Positions 25,895 through 34,855 of a stretch of 51,493 nt of DNA are shown here, piece after piece (position 1 is the first letter of the stretch; every line of letters begins with the position of its first letter). Origin of the DNA: Kocuria dechangensis (GTDB lineage Bacteria > Actinomycetota > Actinomycetes > Actinomycetales > Micrococcaceae); assembly GCF_014636775.1 (NCBI RefSeq), contig NZ_BMEQ01000025.1, positions 1 to 51,493 on the forward strand, written 5' to 3'. The notes under the pieces were generated by a model. That model worked only from the letters and a program-made list of their open reading frames with translations, was not told the DNA's origin and made no database searches. A program made the position numbers and the translations under genes.

Positions 25895-27415
25895 GTGTCC
25901 GCACCCGCTCCCCTGCCTCCTCACCGCCCGGCCCATGCGGGGCGCCCCTCCCCCTACCGGGCGGTGGGGTTCTGGCTGCTGCCCGCCCTCGTGGTGCTGC
26001 TGCTGGCCGCCGCCGGCACCGGGCTGTACATGGGCGGCCTGGCCGACCCGACGGCGCACCTGAAGGACTTCCCCGTCGCGGTCGTCAACCAGGACGCCGG
26101 TGCCCGGGTGCCGGACAGGAACGGGAGCGCCGAGGTGCAGAACCTGGGCGGGCAGATCGTCGACGGCTTCGTCGAGGAGGCCGCCGAGGGCGAGGAGCTG
26201 GACCTGCGGGTGCTCTCCTGGGAGCAGGCCCGGCAGCAGCTCGAGACCGGGCAGGTCTACGCCGCCGTGGTCGTCCCGGAGACCTTCTCCGCCGACGCCG
26301 CCGGCCTGGTGGCCGGAGCCCTGACCCAGGAGGACACCGCGCGCCCGGCGGTGACCGTCTACACCGACCCGAAGGCCGGGGCCCTGGCCACCCGCCTCGC
26401 CACCGGGGCGGTCGAGCCGGGGCTCGCCCGGGCCGGCGCCGCCCTCGGCGAGCAGCTCACCGCTGCCGCCCGGGACGCCGAGGACCGGGCCCGCGCGCAG
26501 GTCGAACAGCAGCTGGCCGCCGACCAGGCCGAGCAGTCCCGCCGGACGCAGCAGGCCGCCGACCGGGCCGGGCCCGCCACCGCCGCCTTCGCCCGGCAGC
26601 TGGCCGGCCGAAAGCAGGACACCCCCGCCCAGCTGGCCGAGCAGCTCGCGCCCCGGGTCAGCGCGGCCTCCGCCGTGCTGCTGGCCGACCCGGTCCAGGT
26701 GACCACCACGGCCCACCAGGAGCTGGAGGAGGGCACGGCCCTGGGCATGGGCGCCTTCTACTACGCGATCCTGCTGCTCGTGCTCGGCCTGACCGGGTCC
26801 ATCGGCGTCAGCGTGCTGGTCGACGGCCGCCTGGGCATCGCCCCGCTGGAGATCGGCGCGCGCTTCCGGCTGGAGGCCCCCACCACGCCGTCGCGCCCGG
26901 TGACGTTCCTGCTCAAGTGGGGCCTGTTCGTCGCCGCCGCCGCCCCCGCGGCCGGTGTGGTGATGTGGGTCGCCCACGCCGCAGGCGTGCCCCTGCCCCA
27001 CGGGCAGGTGCTGTTCCTGACCAGCTGGCTGGCCATGGCCGCGGTCTCGGCGGCGGTCTTCGCCCTGCTCACCGTCTTCGGCAGCGCCGGCATGCTGCTG
27101 GCCATGCTCTACCTGGTCCTGATGGGCCTGCCGTCGGCCGGAGCGGTCGTGCCCCTGGAGGCCCTGCCCGGTTTCTTCCGCGCCATCGCCCCCGCCGAGC
27201 CGCTGCACCACGTCGCCGTGGCCGTCCGCTCCGTGCTCTACTTCGACGCCCGGCCCGACGCCGGACTGCGCACCGGCGCCGTCGCGCTGGCCGGGATCCT
27301 CGTGGCCTCCGTGCTCACCGCCCTGGTCGTCGGGGTCGTCTACGACCGGAGGTCGGGCCGCCGCGGCGAGGGCGCGCCGCCGGCGCCGGTGCCCGCGCCG
27401 GCCGCCGCCGGGTGA
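25895..27415 (+). CDS. DUF3533 / YhgE-Pip-like membrane protein
   Basis: A 506-residue membrane protein. One transmembrane helix near residues 25-48 is followed by a large extracytoplasmic region (about 50-290) with DFPVAVVNQDAG and a helical Ala/Gln-rich stretch, and then about five hydrophobic helices at 285-490. This is the layout of Pip/YhgE and SNG1-like proteins related to ABC-2 permeases; TetR-controlled members are linked to export or stress resistance. The GTG at 25895 has GGAAGG 7 nt upstream. No ATPase gene is adjacent. The divergent TetR gene and shared operator suggest induction by a toxic compound. Confidence 0.78.
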   Translation: MSAPAPLPPHRPAHAGRPSPYRAVGFWLLPALVVLLLAAAGTGLYMGGLADPTAHLKDFPVAVVNQDAGARVPDRNGSAEVQNLGGQIVDGFVEEAAEGEELDLRVLSWEQARQQLETGQVYAAVVVPETFSADAAGLVAGALTQEDTARPAVTVYTDPKAGALATRLATGAVEPGLARAGAALGEQLTAAARDAEDRARAQVEQQLAADQAEQSRRTQQAADRAGPATAAFARQLAGRKQDTPAQLAEQLAPRVSAASAVLLADPVQVTTTAHQELEEGTALGMGAFYYAILLLVLGLTGSIGVSVLVDGRLGIAPLEIGARFRLEAPTTPSRPVTFLLKWGLFVAAAAPAAGVVMWVAHAAGVPLPHGQVLFLTSWLAMAAVSAAVFALLTVFGSAGMLLAMLYLVLMGLPSAGAVVPLEALPGFFRAIAPAEPLHHVAVAVRSVLYFDARPDAGLRTGAVALAGILVASVLTALVVGVVYDRRSGRRGEGAPPAPVPAPAAAG

Positions 27416-27427
27416 CCTGCCCGGGCG

Positions 27428-28390
27428 TCAGCCGGCCGGGGGCGGCCCTGCCGGAGCGCCCCCGCCGGTGGGCGCCGTGGTGGTGTCCACCCCCGCGGTC
27501 AGCGTGACGGTGTAGCCGTCGGAGACGCTGCCGGTGACGGTGCCCAGCTGGCCGGCGCCGCTGTCCTCGCCGAAGACGTTGTCGCCGGCCAGGGTGACCT
27601 GGGCGAGGGTGGCGACCGAGGACTCGTAGCCGCTGGTGGCGTAGACGGCCTCGCAGACGTGCCGGGGCAGGGCGACCTGTGAGGTCGCGATCGCACTGGT
27701 GGAGTCGGTGATGGCGGCCTCGTCCGGGTAGACCTCGAAGTGGATGTGCGGCCACCGCCCGGTGTAGCAGGCCGGGAAGATGCTGGTGAAGCGCACCTTC
27801 CCGTCGCTGTCGGCGATCTGCACCCCGCGCAGGTAGTTCTGGTCGGTGATCCCCTGCGAGTACATGGAGTAGCCGCCCTCCCGGTCGCAGTGCCAGACGT
27901 AGACGGCCACCCCCTCGAAGGGCACCCCGCCGCCGGCCAGGTCGAAGACGTTGAGCTCCAGCGTCATGGGCACGCCCCCGGCGGTCCCGGTGGCCTCCCC
28001 GAAGCTGGAGCGGATGTCGCCGCGCACGATCCCGCTCTGCTCCAGCACGTCCGGCCCGTTGGACCCGTCCCCCGGGTAGGGTCCGGCGGTCTCGTCGGGG
28101 ATCTCCTCCACCGCGGCCGCCACGGCCGACGCCGTCGGGGAGGCCGAGGCGGACGGGGAGGCCGACGACGCGCCGGCGCTCGCACCGGTGGAGGCGCCCG
28201 GACCGCCGGCGCCGCAGGCGGCCAGACCGACCGTCGTGGCGCCGAGGCCGAAGACCGCCAGCATCCGCCGCCGGTTCATCAGGGTCCCGATGTCGAACCC
28301 CAGCCCCTGGTCGACCACCTCCTCCTGGGGACGGGGCAGGGGACGGCCCTCGTAGCTCAGGACCTGGTCGTGCTGGGCGTCGTGCTTCAT
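27428..28390 (-). CDS. predicted Tat-exported lipoprotein with an intradiol ring-cleavage dioxygenase domain
   Basis: A 320-residue protein related to protocatechuate 3,4-dioxygenase. An N-terminal extension of about 38 residues precedes RRRMLAVFGLGATTVGLAACG: twin/triple Arg at 40-42, a hydrophobic core and a lipobox with Cys59. It is therefore probably exported by Tat and lipid-anchored. A Ser/Ala-rich linker (60-95) leads to the dioxygenase domain, with VYVWHCDREGGYSMYS and CYTGRWPHIHFEVY. These supply the His-x-His and Tyr residues expected as non-heme Fe(III) ligands. Characterised intradiol enzymes are cytoplasmic, so catalysis outside the cell is inferred. The ATG at 28390 has GGAG upstream. 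Confidence 0.82.
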   Translation of the reverse strand: MKHDAQHDQVLSYEGRPLPRPQEEVVDQGLGFDIGTLMNRRRMLAVFGLGATTVGLAACGAGGPGASTGASAGASSASPSASASPTASAVAAAVEEIPDETAGPYPGDGSNGPDVLEQSGIVRGDIRSSFGEATGTAGGVPMTLELNVFDLAGGGVPFEGVAVYVWHCDREGGYSMYSQGITDQNYLRGVQIADSDGKVRFTSIFPACYTGRWPHIHFEVYPDEAAITDSTSAIATSQVALPRHVCEAVYATSGYESSVATLAQVTLAGDNVFGEDSGAGQLGTVTGSVSDGYTVTLTAGVDTTTAPTGGGAPAGPPPAG

Positions 28391-28475
28391 CTGTTCTCCA
28401 CCTCGGTGCTCCTGGTTGTCCGCCCCCTGAGACTAGGGACGGCTCTTTGAGAGGAGGCTGAAGCACGGCCCGGAC

Positions 28476-28529
28476 CCGACGGCGCCACCGCGGCCGCCCC
28501 GGGCGGGGTGGTGGCGGCGGCGCCGTCGG
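28476..28529 (-). terminator. hairpin downstream of the Baeyer-Villiger monooxygenase gene
   Basis: CCGACGGCGCC / GGCGCCGTCGG (28476-28486 and 28519-28529), 11 bp, with internal CCACCGC / GGTGG bases that can lengthen the stem. It lies 15 nt beyond the minus-strand stop at 28544. Confidence 0.55.
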
Positions 28530-28543
28530 TCAGCGGGCGGCCG

Positions 28544-30175
28544 TCAGGCCACGCTGAAGCCCTCGTACTGCCGTGCGGCGACCTCGTCGCACTTGTCCCG
28601 GTAGGCGCCCACCCCGCCGACGTAGGGCATGAACACCCGGGGCTTGCCGGGCACGTTGGCGCCCAGGTACCAGGAGTTCGCCTGCGGGAAGAGCGTCGTG
28701 TCCGCGGCGTCGTTGACGTGCTGGACCCAGGCGTCCTCCGCCTCGGGCGAGGCCTCGCTGCACGAGTGCCCGCGCTCCTCGAGGTAGCGGATGTGGTCGG
28801 TGATCCAGTCGACGTGCTGCTCGATGGAGGTGACCATGTTGCTCAGCACCGACGGGCTGCCGGGCCCGGTGACCATGAACAGGTTCGGGAAGCCCGCGGT
28901 GGCCACCCCCAGGTAGGTGCGGGGGCCGGCGGACCACTTCTCGGCCAGCGTCGTCCCGCCCGTCCCGGTGATCTGCATCTTCAGCAGCGCACCGGTCATC
29001 GCGTCGAAGCCTGTGGCGAAGACGATGGCGTCGAACGCGTAGTCGGCGGCGGTCGTGCTGAGGCCGGCCTCGGTGAGCCGGGCGATGGGCGCGCTGCGGA
29101 CGTCGACCAGGGTGACGTTGTCCCGGTTGAAGGTCGCGTAGTAGTCGGTGTCCACGCAGATCCGCTTCGTCCCGACCGGGTGGTCGTAGGGCTTGAGCAG
29201 CTCCGCCACCGCGGGATCCTCGACGATCTCGTCGATGCGCTCCCTGATGTACTGGGCCACGACGTCGTTGGCCTCCCTGCTCACGGCCAGGTCGGAGAAG
29301 CACTGCCCGAGCCGGAAGCCTCCCAGCGTCCAGTGCTCCTCGAGCACCTGCCGCTGCTCCTCCGGCGCGGTCTCCAGCGCGGAGGCCGTGCTCGGCGGGA
29401 ACGGCAGCCCGGTCGGGGTGCGCCGGGCCAGCTCCCGCAGCCGTGGGTAGTCGGCCTTGATCCGCCGCCACTCCTCCGGGTCCAGGGGCTGGTTGCGGGC
29501 CGGGACGCTGAAGTTGGGCGTGCGCTGGAAGACCGTCAGGTGCTCGGCCTGCCCGGCGATGACGGGGATCGACTGGATGCCCGAGGACCCCGTGCCGATC
29601 ACCGCGACCCGCTTGCCGGTGAAGTCCACGCCCTCGTGGGGCCATGAGCCCGTGTGGTAGACCTCGCCCGCGAAGGCGTCCAGGCCCTCGAAGTCGGGGA
29701 CCCTGCCCGCGGAGAGGCAGCCGGTGGCCATGACGCAGTACTTGGCCCGCACACTGCGCTGCGTCCCGTCGGCGGTCGAGCGCACGATGACGTCCCACCG
29801 GTGGCGGGCCTCGTCGTAGGCGGCGGAGACCACCTCGGTGTCCAGCTCGATGTCCCGCCGCAGGTCGAACCGGTCCGCCACGTGGTTGAGGTAGCGCAGG
29901 ATCTCGGGCTGGGCGGGATAGCGCTCGGTCCACTCCCACTCCTGCTCGAGCTCGGGCGAGAACGAGTAGGAGTAGTACGGGCTCTCCACGTCGCAGCGCG
30001 CGCCCGGGTAGCGGTTCCAGTACCACGTGCCGCCCACTCCGTCCCCGCGCTCGAAGACGGCGCAGGACATGCCCTGCCCGCGGAGCCTGTGGAGCAGGTA
30101 GAGCCCGGAGAACCCGGCTCCGACGACGACGACGTCGACGTCGATCTCCGCGCGTGCCTGTGCCTGTGCCGTCAT
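28544..30175 (-). CDS. Baeyer-Villiger-type flavin monooxygenase
   Basis: A 543-residue FAD/NADPH monooxygenase that should insert oxygen next to a ketone to give an ester or lactone. FAD site VVVGAGFSGLYLLHRL (residues 17-32), the BVMO fingerprint FAGEVYHTGSWP (168-179, FxGxxxHxxxWP) and the NADPH site VAVIGTGSSGIQSIP are all intact. Length is typical of cyclohexanone/phenylacetone-type enzymes. Its ATG overlaps the stop of the upstream alpha/beta hydrolase gene (TGATG at 30175), so the two are translationally coupled. Ester formation followed by hydrolysis is the usual logic of such pairs in ketone degradation. Confidence 0.9.
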   Translation of the reverse strand: MTAQAQARAEIDVDVVVVGAGFSGLYLLHRLRGQGMSCAVFERGDGVGGTWYWNRYPGARCDVESPYYSYSFSPELEQEWEWTERYPAQPEILRYLNHVADRFDLRRDIELDTEVVSAAYDEARHRWDVIVRSTADGTQRSVRAKYCVMATGCLSAGRVPDFEGLDAFAGEVYHTGSWPHEGVDFTGKRVAVIGTGSSGIQSIPVIAGQAEHLTVFQRTPNFSVPARNQPLDPEEWRRIKADYPRLRELARRTPTGLPFPPSTASALETAPEEQRQVLEEHWTLGGFRLGQCFSDLAVSREANDVVAQYIRERIDEIVEDPAVAELLKPYDHPVGTKRICVDTDYYATFNRDNVTLVDVRSAPIARLTEAGLSTTAADYAFDAIVFATGFDAMTGALLKMQITGTGGTTLAEKWSAGPRTYLGVATAGFPNLFMVTGPGSPSVLSNMVTSIEQHVDWITDHIRYLEERGHSCSEASPEAEDAWVQHVNDAADTTLFPQANSWYLGANVPGKPRVFMPYVGGVGAYRDKCDEVAARQYEGFSVA

Positions 30176-31125
30176 CACCGGGTCACCTGCTCCAGGTCGG
30201 CGCTGATGGCCTCGACCACGAAGTCCAGCGCCTCGGCGCTGGCGGGCAGGACGTTGACCATGGAGAAGAAGCCGTGCATCTGCCCGTCCCAGCGGCGGTG
30301 GTGGACCTCCACCCCGGCCTCCTCGAGCTGGGCGGCGTAGGCCTCGCCCTCGTCGCGCAGGACGTCGTGGGCGGCGGTGATGATCAGGGCCGGCGGGAGC
30401 CCGGAGAGGTCGTCGGCGTGCAGCGGGGACGCCTCCGGGTGGGTGCGCTGCTCGGGGTCGGGGACGTACTGGTCCCAGAACCAGGCCATGAACTCGGTGG
30501 TCAGCAGCGTCTGGTTCTCGGCCTCCAGGTAGGAGGGGCGGGTGAGGTCCGCGTCCGTGACGGGGTAGACGAGGACCTGCCGGGCGATCGACGGGCCACC
30601 GTTCTCCCGCGCCCGCAGGGCCATGACGGCGGAGAGGTTCCCGCCGGCGCTGTCGCCGCCGACGATCAGCGGCACCTGCGCGCCGGCGATCTCCCCCAGG
30701 TGCTCGGCCGTCCAGGTCAGGGCGGTCCAGGAGTCCTCCACGGCGGCGGGGAAGGGGTGCTCCGGGGCCTTGCGGTAGTTGACCAGCACCACTGCGCACC
30801 CGGACTTCTCGGCGAGCTGGCGGCCGAGGGTGTCGTAGCCGTCGATGTCCTGGACCACCCAGCCCCCGCCGTGGAGGTAGACGAAGACGCCCACCGGGGA
30901 CTGCCGGGGCACGTGCACCCGGACCTCGAAGCTGCCGCCGTCGAAGGCCGTGAGCGTGTGGTCCTCGGTGCGGGCCATCTCGGGACCCGTGCCGAACAGG
31001 TCCTTCATGGCGGCGGCGGTGGCACGGGCCTCCGGCGGGCTCATCTCCCACATGGGTCTTGCGTCGGGGCCTGCGGCCTCGGCGGAGGCGGCAAGGAAGG
31101 CGATGGTGGCTTGGTCCAGGGACAT
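30175..31125 (-). CDS. alpha/beta hydrolase of the hormone-sensitive-lipase type
   Basis: A 316-residue esterase. The oxyanion-hole motif YLHGGGWV (about 83-90), the nucleophile Ser159 in GGDSAGGN, and likely Asp and His in AAHDVLRDEG and QMHGFFSM complete the triad. ASPLHADDLSGLPPALI is typical of HSL-family enzymes. GAGGAG lies 8 nt before the ATG at 31125; the frame extends to 31158 but without a good start signal. It heads an operon with the Baeyer-Villiger enzyme and should hydrolyse its ester product. A GntR gene diverges from it. Confidence 0.87.
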   Translation of the reverse strand: MSLDQATIAFLAASAEAAGPDARPMWEMSPPEARATAAAMKDLFGTGPEMARTEDHTLTAFDGGSFEVRVHVPRQSPVGVFVYLHGGGWVVQDIDGYDTLGRQLAEKSGCAVVLVNYRKAPEHPFPAAVEDSWTALTWTAEHLGEIAGAQVPLIVGGDSAGGNLSAVMALRARENGGPSIARQVLVYPVTDADLTRPSYLEAENQTLLTTEFMAWFWDQYVPDPEQRTHPEASPLHADDLSGLPPALIITAAHDVLRDEGEAYAAQLEEAGVEVHHRRWDGQMHGFFSMVNVLPASAEALDFVVEAISADLEQVTR

Positions 31126-31344
31126 GTCGGGTCTCCTCGTCGAGGTGCTGACTTCCACACCTGCACCGTCGAGTGATGCAGGTCACATGACCGTAAACTG
31201 CAGAATGCATTTTTACGAGAGGGGAGCGGAACATTTCTTCCTCCCCCTCGCTACGCTGGAGCAGGCGTCCCGGGACCACCGGGGCGCACGACCCTGCCGG
31301 GCGGAGGCGCCGCTCGCGCCCGGGACCGGGCGGAGAGGAGTGGC
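31126..31344. promoter_or_regulatory. divergent promoter region of the ketone-oxidation operon and GntR gene
   Basis: 219 nt. It holds CGTAAA (31192-31197) / TTTACG (31212-31217) with CTGCAGAATGCATT between, and GGTCA-CA-TGACC (31181-31192). One or both may be GntR operators. A TACGCT -10-like box near 31252 lies about 90 nt before the GntR start. Confidence 0.45.
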
Positions 31345-32025
31345 GTGGTGGAGTTCGAGGCCCCGATGACCCGGCGGGAAGCCGTGGCGCGGCACCTGCG
31401 CGAGGAGATCCTCTCGGGCGCCCTCGCCCCGGGCGCGCCGATCCGGGACGCGGAGATCGCGGCGCGGCTGCAGGTCAGCATCACCCCCGTCCGCGAGGCC
31501 ATCACCGAGCTGCTCGGGGAGGGGCTGGTCTCCGGCGCCGCGAACAAGCGCCGGCACGTGGCCGTCCTGACACAGCGCCAGGCGATCGACCTCATGGACG
31601 TCCTCGGGATCGTCACCGTGGCCGCGCTCGAACGAGCCGTCCCGCACCTCGACGGCGGACGGCTGGACGAGCTCTCGGCCGCGATCACCCGGTTCACCCA
31701 GGAGGCGGGCAGGCACCGCCTCGACGAGGCGCGCGCCGGGCTGATCGGGTCCATCCGGGTGCTCCTGGAGGCCGCGGGCAACGAGGAGCTGAGCACCATG
31801 ACGGAGCAGGTCATGCTGCGCTCCCTGCGGCGGATCACGCTCTACCCCTCCGCGCACCTGATCCCTCTGTGGGTCGCCGCCTGGCAGGACGCGCTGCGGC
31901 TCCTGCGAGCGGGTGAGGGCGACGCGGCCGTGGTCCGGCTGCGGACGTTCTTCGCGGAGCTGGTCGCGCGCATGCACCAGGACCGTCCCCCCGAGGCCGT
32001 GGTGGCCCCGAAGCGCCCGGCCTGA
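31345..32025 (+). CDS. GntR-family regulator (FadR/FCD-like)
   Basis: A 226-residue regulator. Winged HTH at about 10-70 (AVARHLREEILSGALAPGAPIRDAEIAARLQVSITPVREAITELLGEGLV), then a helical FCD-type ligand domain. GAGAGGAG precedes the tandem GTG codons at 31345 and 31348; either can be the start. Divergent from the esterase / Baeyer-Villiger genes, so it likely represses them until the ketone or its acid product is present. Confidence 0.85.
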   Translation: MVEFEAPMTRREAVARHLREEILSGALAPGAPIRDAEIAARLQVSITPVREAITELLGEGLVSGAANKRRHVAVLTQRQAIDLMDVLGIVTVAALERAVPHLDGGRLDELSAAITRFTQEAGRHRLDEARAGLIGSIRVLLEAAGNEELSTMTEQVMLRSLRRITLYPSAHLIPLWVAAWQDALRLLRAGEGDAAVVRLRTFFAELVARMHQDRPPEAVVAPKRPA

Positions 32026-32153
32026 CCGCCCCGGCGTGATCCGGAGTCCTGCGGGGGCGGCGTGATCGTCCAGCACGTTCCGCCTCCTGCCGTGGGACCC
32101 GGCATATCCTCGTCGTGGACATCCCGACCGCGCCGAGGCCAGGAGAGACTGCT

Positions 32154-32975
32154 GTGACCGCTCAGCACACCGCCACACCGCCCCTCCCCCGCACCGGGTA
32201 CGCCCCGGTCAGCGGCCTGCGGATGTACTACGAGATCCACGGGTCCGGCGGGACGCCGCTGCTGCTGCTGCACGGCGGGCTGTTCAACATCGACCTGCAG
32301 TTCGTCGCCCTGCTCCCCGGCCTGGCCGCAGACCGCCAGGTCATCGCCGCGGACTTCCAGGGCCACGGGCGCACCCAGGACATCGAGCGGCCGCTGACCA
32401 GCGCGCACCTGGCCTCCGACGTCGTGGGCCTGCTGCACCACCTGGGCGTGGGACAGGTGGACGTCTTCGGCTTCAGCGTCGGCGGTGCCGTCGCGCTGCA
32501 CCTGGCGATCCACCAGCCCCGTCTGGTCCGGAAGCTGATCGTCTCCTCCGCCTCCTTCCACCCCGACGGGGACCGCACGGAGAACGCCGAGGCCGTGGAA
32601 GACATGACCGTCGACATGATCGCCGGCACCCCCATGGAGCAGGACTATCGGGCCAAGTCCCCGCACCCGGAGCGGCTGCAGGAGCTGCTCGACAAGCTCG
32701 GGTCCTTCGACCGCGGCTTCACGGGCTGGTCCGAGGACCAGGTCCGGGGGATCGCCGCTCCGACCCTGATCACCGTGGGCGACTGCGACGCCGTCCGCCT
32801 GGACCACGCCGTGCGGTTCCTCCAGCTGCGCGGCGGGGACGTGAACGGCGACTTCGTCGGGGTGCCCGAGTCGCAGCTGGCGGTGCTCCCCGGCACCACC
32901 CACTTCTTCGGGCTCGCCCGCACCGATCTGGTCCTGCCCGTCGTCCTGGCCTTCCTGGGCGCGGCGGACGCGTGA
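32154..32975 (+). CDS. alpha/beta-fold hydrolase
   Basis: A 273-residue hydrolase with the classic order: oxyanion region LLLLHGGLFNID, nucleophile Ser in FGFSVGGAVAL, acid near TVGDCDAVR and the C-terminal His in GTTHFFG. AGGAGA lies 8 nt before the GTG at 32154; the frame extends to a GTG at 32115, close to a TATCCT -10 box (32105-32110), which is better explained as the promoter. Substrate unknown. It could assist the neighbouring ketone pathway, but it appears to have its own promoter. Confidence 0.8.
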   Translation: MTAQHTATPPLPRTGYAPVSGLRMYYEIHGSGGTPLLLLHGGLFNIDLQFVALLPGLAADRQVIAADFQGHGRTQDIERPLTSAHLASDVVGLLHHLGVGQVDVFGFSVGGAVALHLAIHQPRLVRKLIVSSASFHPDGDRTENAEAVEDMTVDMIAGTPMEQDYRAKSPHPERLQELLDKLGSFDRGFTGWSEDQVRGIAAPTLITVGDCDAVRLDHAVRFLQLRGGDVNGDFVGVPESQLAVLPGTTHFFGLARTDLVLPVVLAFLGAADA

Positions 32976-33053
32976 TCCCGGGGGATCTGACCCGGGCGTG
33001 CTCCTGCTGCCCGCGGTGGTGACGGGTCCGTCTCGAGGCCTGGGGCTGCGCGT

Positions 33054-33635
33054 TCAGCCGAGCTCCAGGCGCATCAGCACCCGGGGCGTGCCGGCGGAGA
33101 CCGCGGCGGTGTCGGCGGCCTTGGTGAAGCCGGCCTTCTCGAACATCGAGCGGGTGCCGACGTAGGCCATGATCGCGTCGATGCGCCGGCCCTGGTTGTC
33201 GACCGGGTAGCCCTCGATCGCCGGTGCGCCGTGGGCCCGGGCGAAGTCCACCGCCCCGTGCAGCAGGGCCTGGGCGGTGCCCTGCCTGCGATGTCCCGCC
33301 CGGACGCGGAAGCACCAGACGCTCCACACCGGGCGGTCGTCCAGTAGGGGGATCCGCGCGCCGGTGGCGAAGGCGTGCAGCTGTGAGCGCGGGGCCACCC
33401 CCGCCCAGCCGGCGACCTCCCCGTCCCGGTAGGCCAGGACGCCCGGCGGGATCGGCTGGGCGCACAGCCGCCTGACGTACTCGGGCCGCTCGTGGGCCCC
33501 GAGCTGCCGGTTCTCCCGGGAGCTCAGCCGGTAGGTCAGGCACCAGCAGGCCACCGTGTCGGGGTTCTTCGGGGCCAGGATCGTGGCCAGGTCCTCGAAG
33601 CGGTCGGCGGTGGCGGGATGAACCTCGACGGTCAT
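33054..33635 (-). CDS. GNAT-family N-acetyltransferase
   Basis: A 193-residue acetyl-CoA-dependent transferase. The acetyl-CoA binding region is VWCFRVRAGHRRQGTAQALLHGAVDFARAHG (motif A with RRQGTA), followed by the usual YVGTRSMFEKAGF near the C-terminus. The substrate cannot be assigned. No Shine-Dalgarno precedes the ATG. TAGCGT (forward 33643-33648) ends 7 nt upstream, consistent with a leaderless mRNA. Confidence 0.85.
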   Translation of the reverse strand: MTVEVHPATADRFEDLATILAPKNPDTVACWCLTYRLSSRENRQLGAHERPEYVRRLCAQPIPPGVLAYRDGEVAGWAGVAPRSQLHAFATGARIPLLDDRPVWSVWCFRVRAGHRRQGTAQALLHGAVDFARAHGAPAIEGYPVDNQGRRIDAIMAYVGTRSMFEKAGFTKAADTAAVSAGTPRVLMRLELG

Positions 33636-33880
33636 GGCAGGAACGCTAGCAGCACCGGCGAAGGACAGGCCGGGAACAGGTGCCCGCTGAGCCGGACGGC
33701 GGCCACCACCGGGCGCGACCCGATGCCCCGGACGTCCGTGCCGGCCTGCTCGTCATGATGGCCGCCGCGGTGGAGCGGGCCGTGCGGCCCGTGCTGGAAT
33801 GGGACCCACCAGCCGTCGACGAGCAGGCCCTTGCGGTCGTCGTCGTCGTCCGACGCTCCGGAAGAGGCGAGGGGCCCGTC

Positions 33881-34324
33881 ATGAAGTCCACGGCACGTCG
33901 ACGCACACGCCCCTCCCCCGGGGTGCCGCCACCGGCATCCCGGCGGGCCGGGGTGTGGGCCGGCCGGGCGGTGGGGCTCTACTTCACCGGCGCCGCGGTC
34001 CTCAACGCGGTGCACACGGTGCGCGTCGCCCACCGGACCATGGCCTGGTTCCGCGACAGCGCGTGGCTGCCGCCCTACCGGCCCGTGCTGGGTGCGCTGG
34101 AGCGGATCGCTCCGGCCGTCGTGCTGGGGACGGCCGCGTTCGAGGCCGTGGTGGGCTACCACCTGCTGCGGGGCCGCAGGGTGGCAGGGGCGCTGCGCTG
34201 GGCCCAGGCGTGGGCGCTGGGCCTGTGCCCGGCGCTGCCCTGGCCCTACTGGGTGCCCAACGCGGTGTCCGCGGCGGTCTTCGAAGCCGTCCGGCGCGAC
34301 GTCACCAGGCACCGGCCGGCCTGA
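33881..34324 (+). CDS. small polytopic membrane protein of unknown function
   Basis: A 147-residue protein with an Arg/Pro-rich N-terminus (about 30 residues) and three or four hydrophobic segments (for example GLYFTGAAVLNAVHTV, APAVVLGTAAFEAVVGYHLL, WALGLCPALPWPYWVPNAVS). GAGGGG lies 8 nt before the ATG. I do not recognise the family. The stop TGA overlaps an ATG in the frame of the next gene, so co-transcription with the YjbR-type gene is likely. Confidence 0.6.
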   Translation: MKSTARRRTRPSPGVPPPASRRAGVWAGRAVGLYFTGAAVLNAVHTVRVAHRTMAWFRDSAWLPPYRPVLGALERIAPAVVLGTAAFEAVVGYHLLRGRRVAGALRWAQAWALGLCPALPWPYWVPNAVSAAVFEAVRRDVTRHRPA

Positions 34325-34377
34325 TGCCGGCGTTCCTGCCGCCCCTGTGCCACCCTGGAACGGTGGGAGGACAGCAG

Positions 34378-34767
34378 GTGCCCGTGGACGGATCGAGGCT
34401 GCAGGAGATCGCCATGCGCACCGCGGCCGGTCTGCCGGCCGCGGCCCGCAGCTACCCCTTCGGGCCCGAGCACGACGTGTTCAAGGTGGCCGGCAAGATC
34501 TTCCTGATGGCCACCGAAGCACCCGGGGAGCAGATCGTGACGCTCAAGTGCGAGCCCCCGCACGGGCTGGCGCTGCGCCAGGAGTTCCCCACCATCACCC
34601 CCGGCTACCACATGAACAAGCAGCACTGGATCTCCGTCGCCGCCGGACCCGGCATCACCGGGCAGCTCGTGGAGGAACTGGTGCTCAACGCCTACGAGCT
34701 CGTCGTCGACGCCCTGCCCGAGCACCACCGCCCCCTCCTCCGCCCCGCGAGGCCTCCGCGCGGATGA
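34378..34767 (+). CDS. MmcQ/YjbR-family protein
   Basis: A 129-residue protein of the YjbR/CyaY-like fold. Conserved pieces: LPAAARSYPFGPEHDVFKVAGKIFLM, TLKCEPPHGLALRQEFPTITPGYHMNKQHWISV and a C-terminal LVEELVLNAYELVVDALPE. Family members are often annotated as DNA-binding; function is unproven. The GTG at 34378 has GGAGG 7 nt upstream and gives the usual family length. The frame also extends to an ATG at 34324 that overlaps the preceding stop. Confidence 0.85.
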   Translation: MPVDGSRLQEIAMRTAAGLPAAARSYPFGPEHDVFKVAGKIFLMATEAPGEQIVTLKCEPPHGLALRQEFPTITPGYHMNKQHWISVAAGPGITGQLVEELVLNAYELVVDALPEHHRPLLRPARPPRG

Positions 34768-34855
34768 GGCCGGTCGCCGACGAGCCAGGATGTCGGGACC
34801 GTCCCGCCCCGACGGCGGCCGGGGCCCACGGGGCTGCGCGTTCGTCGCCGGGCGG

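Noticed and set aside
31251-31838. Minus-strand frame opposite the GntR gene
   Set aside because: Ser/Arg-rich shadow; the plus strand encodes a clear GntR HTH and FCD domain.
33680-33880. Upstream extension of the small membrane protein
   Set aside because: The extra 67 residues are not membrane-like and the ATG at 33881 has GAGGGG at proper spacing.
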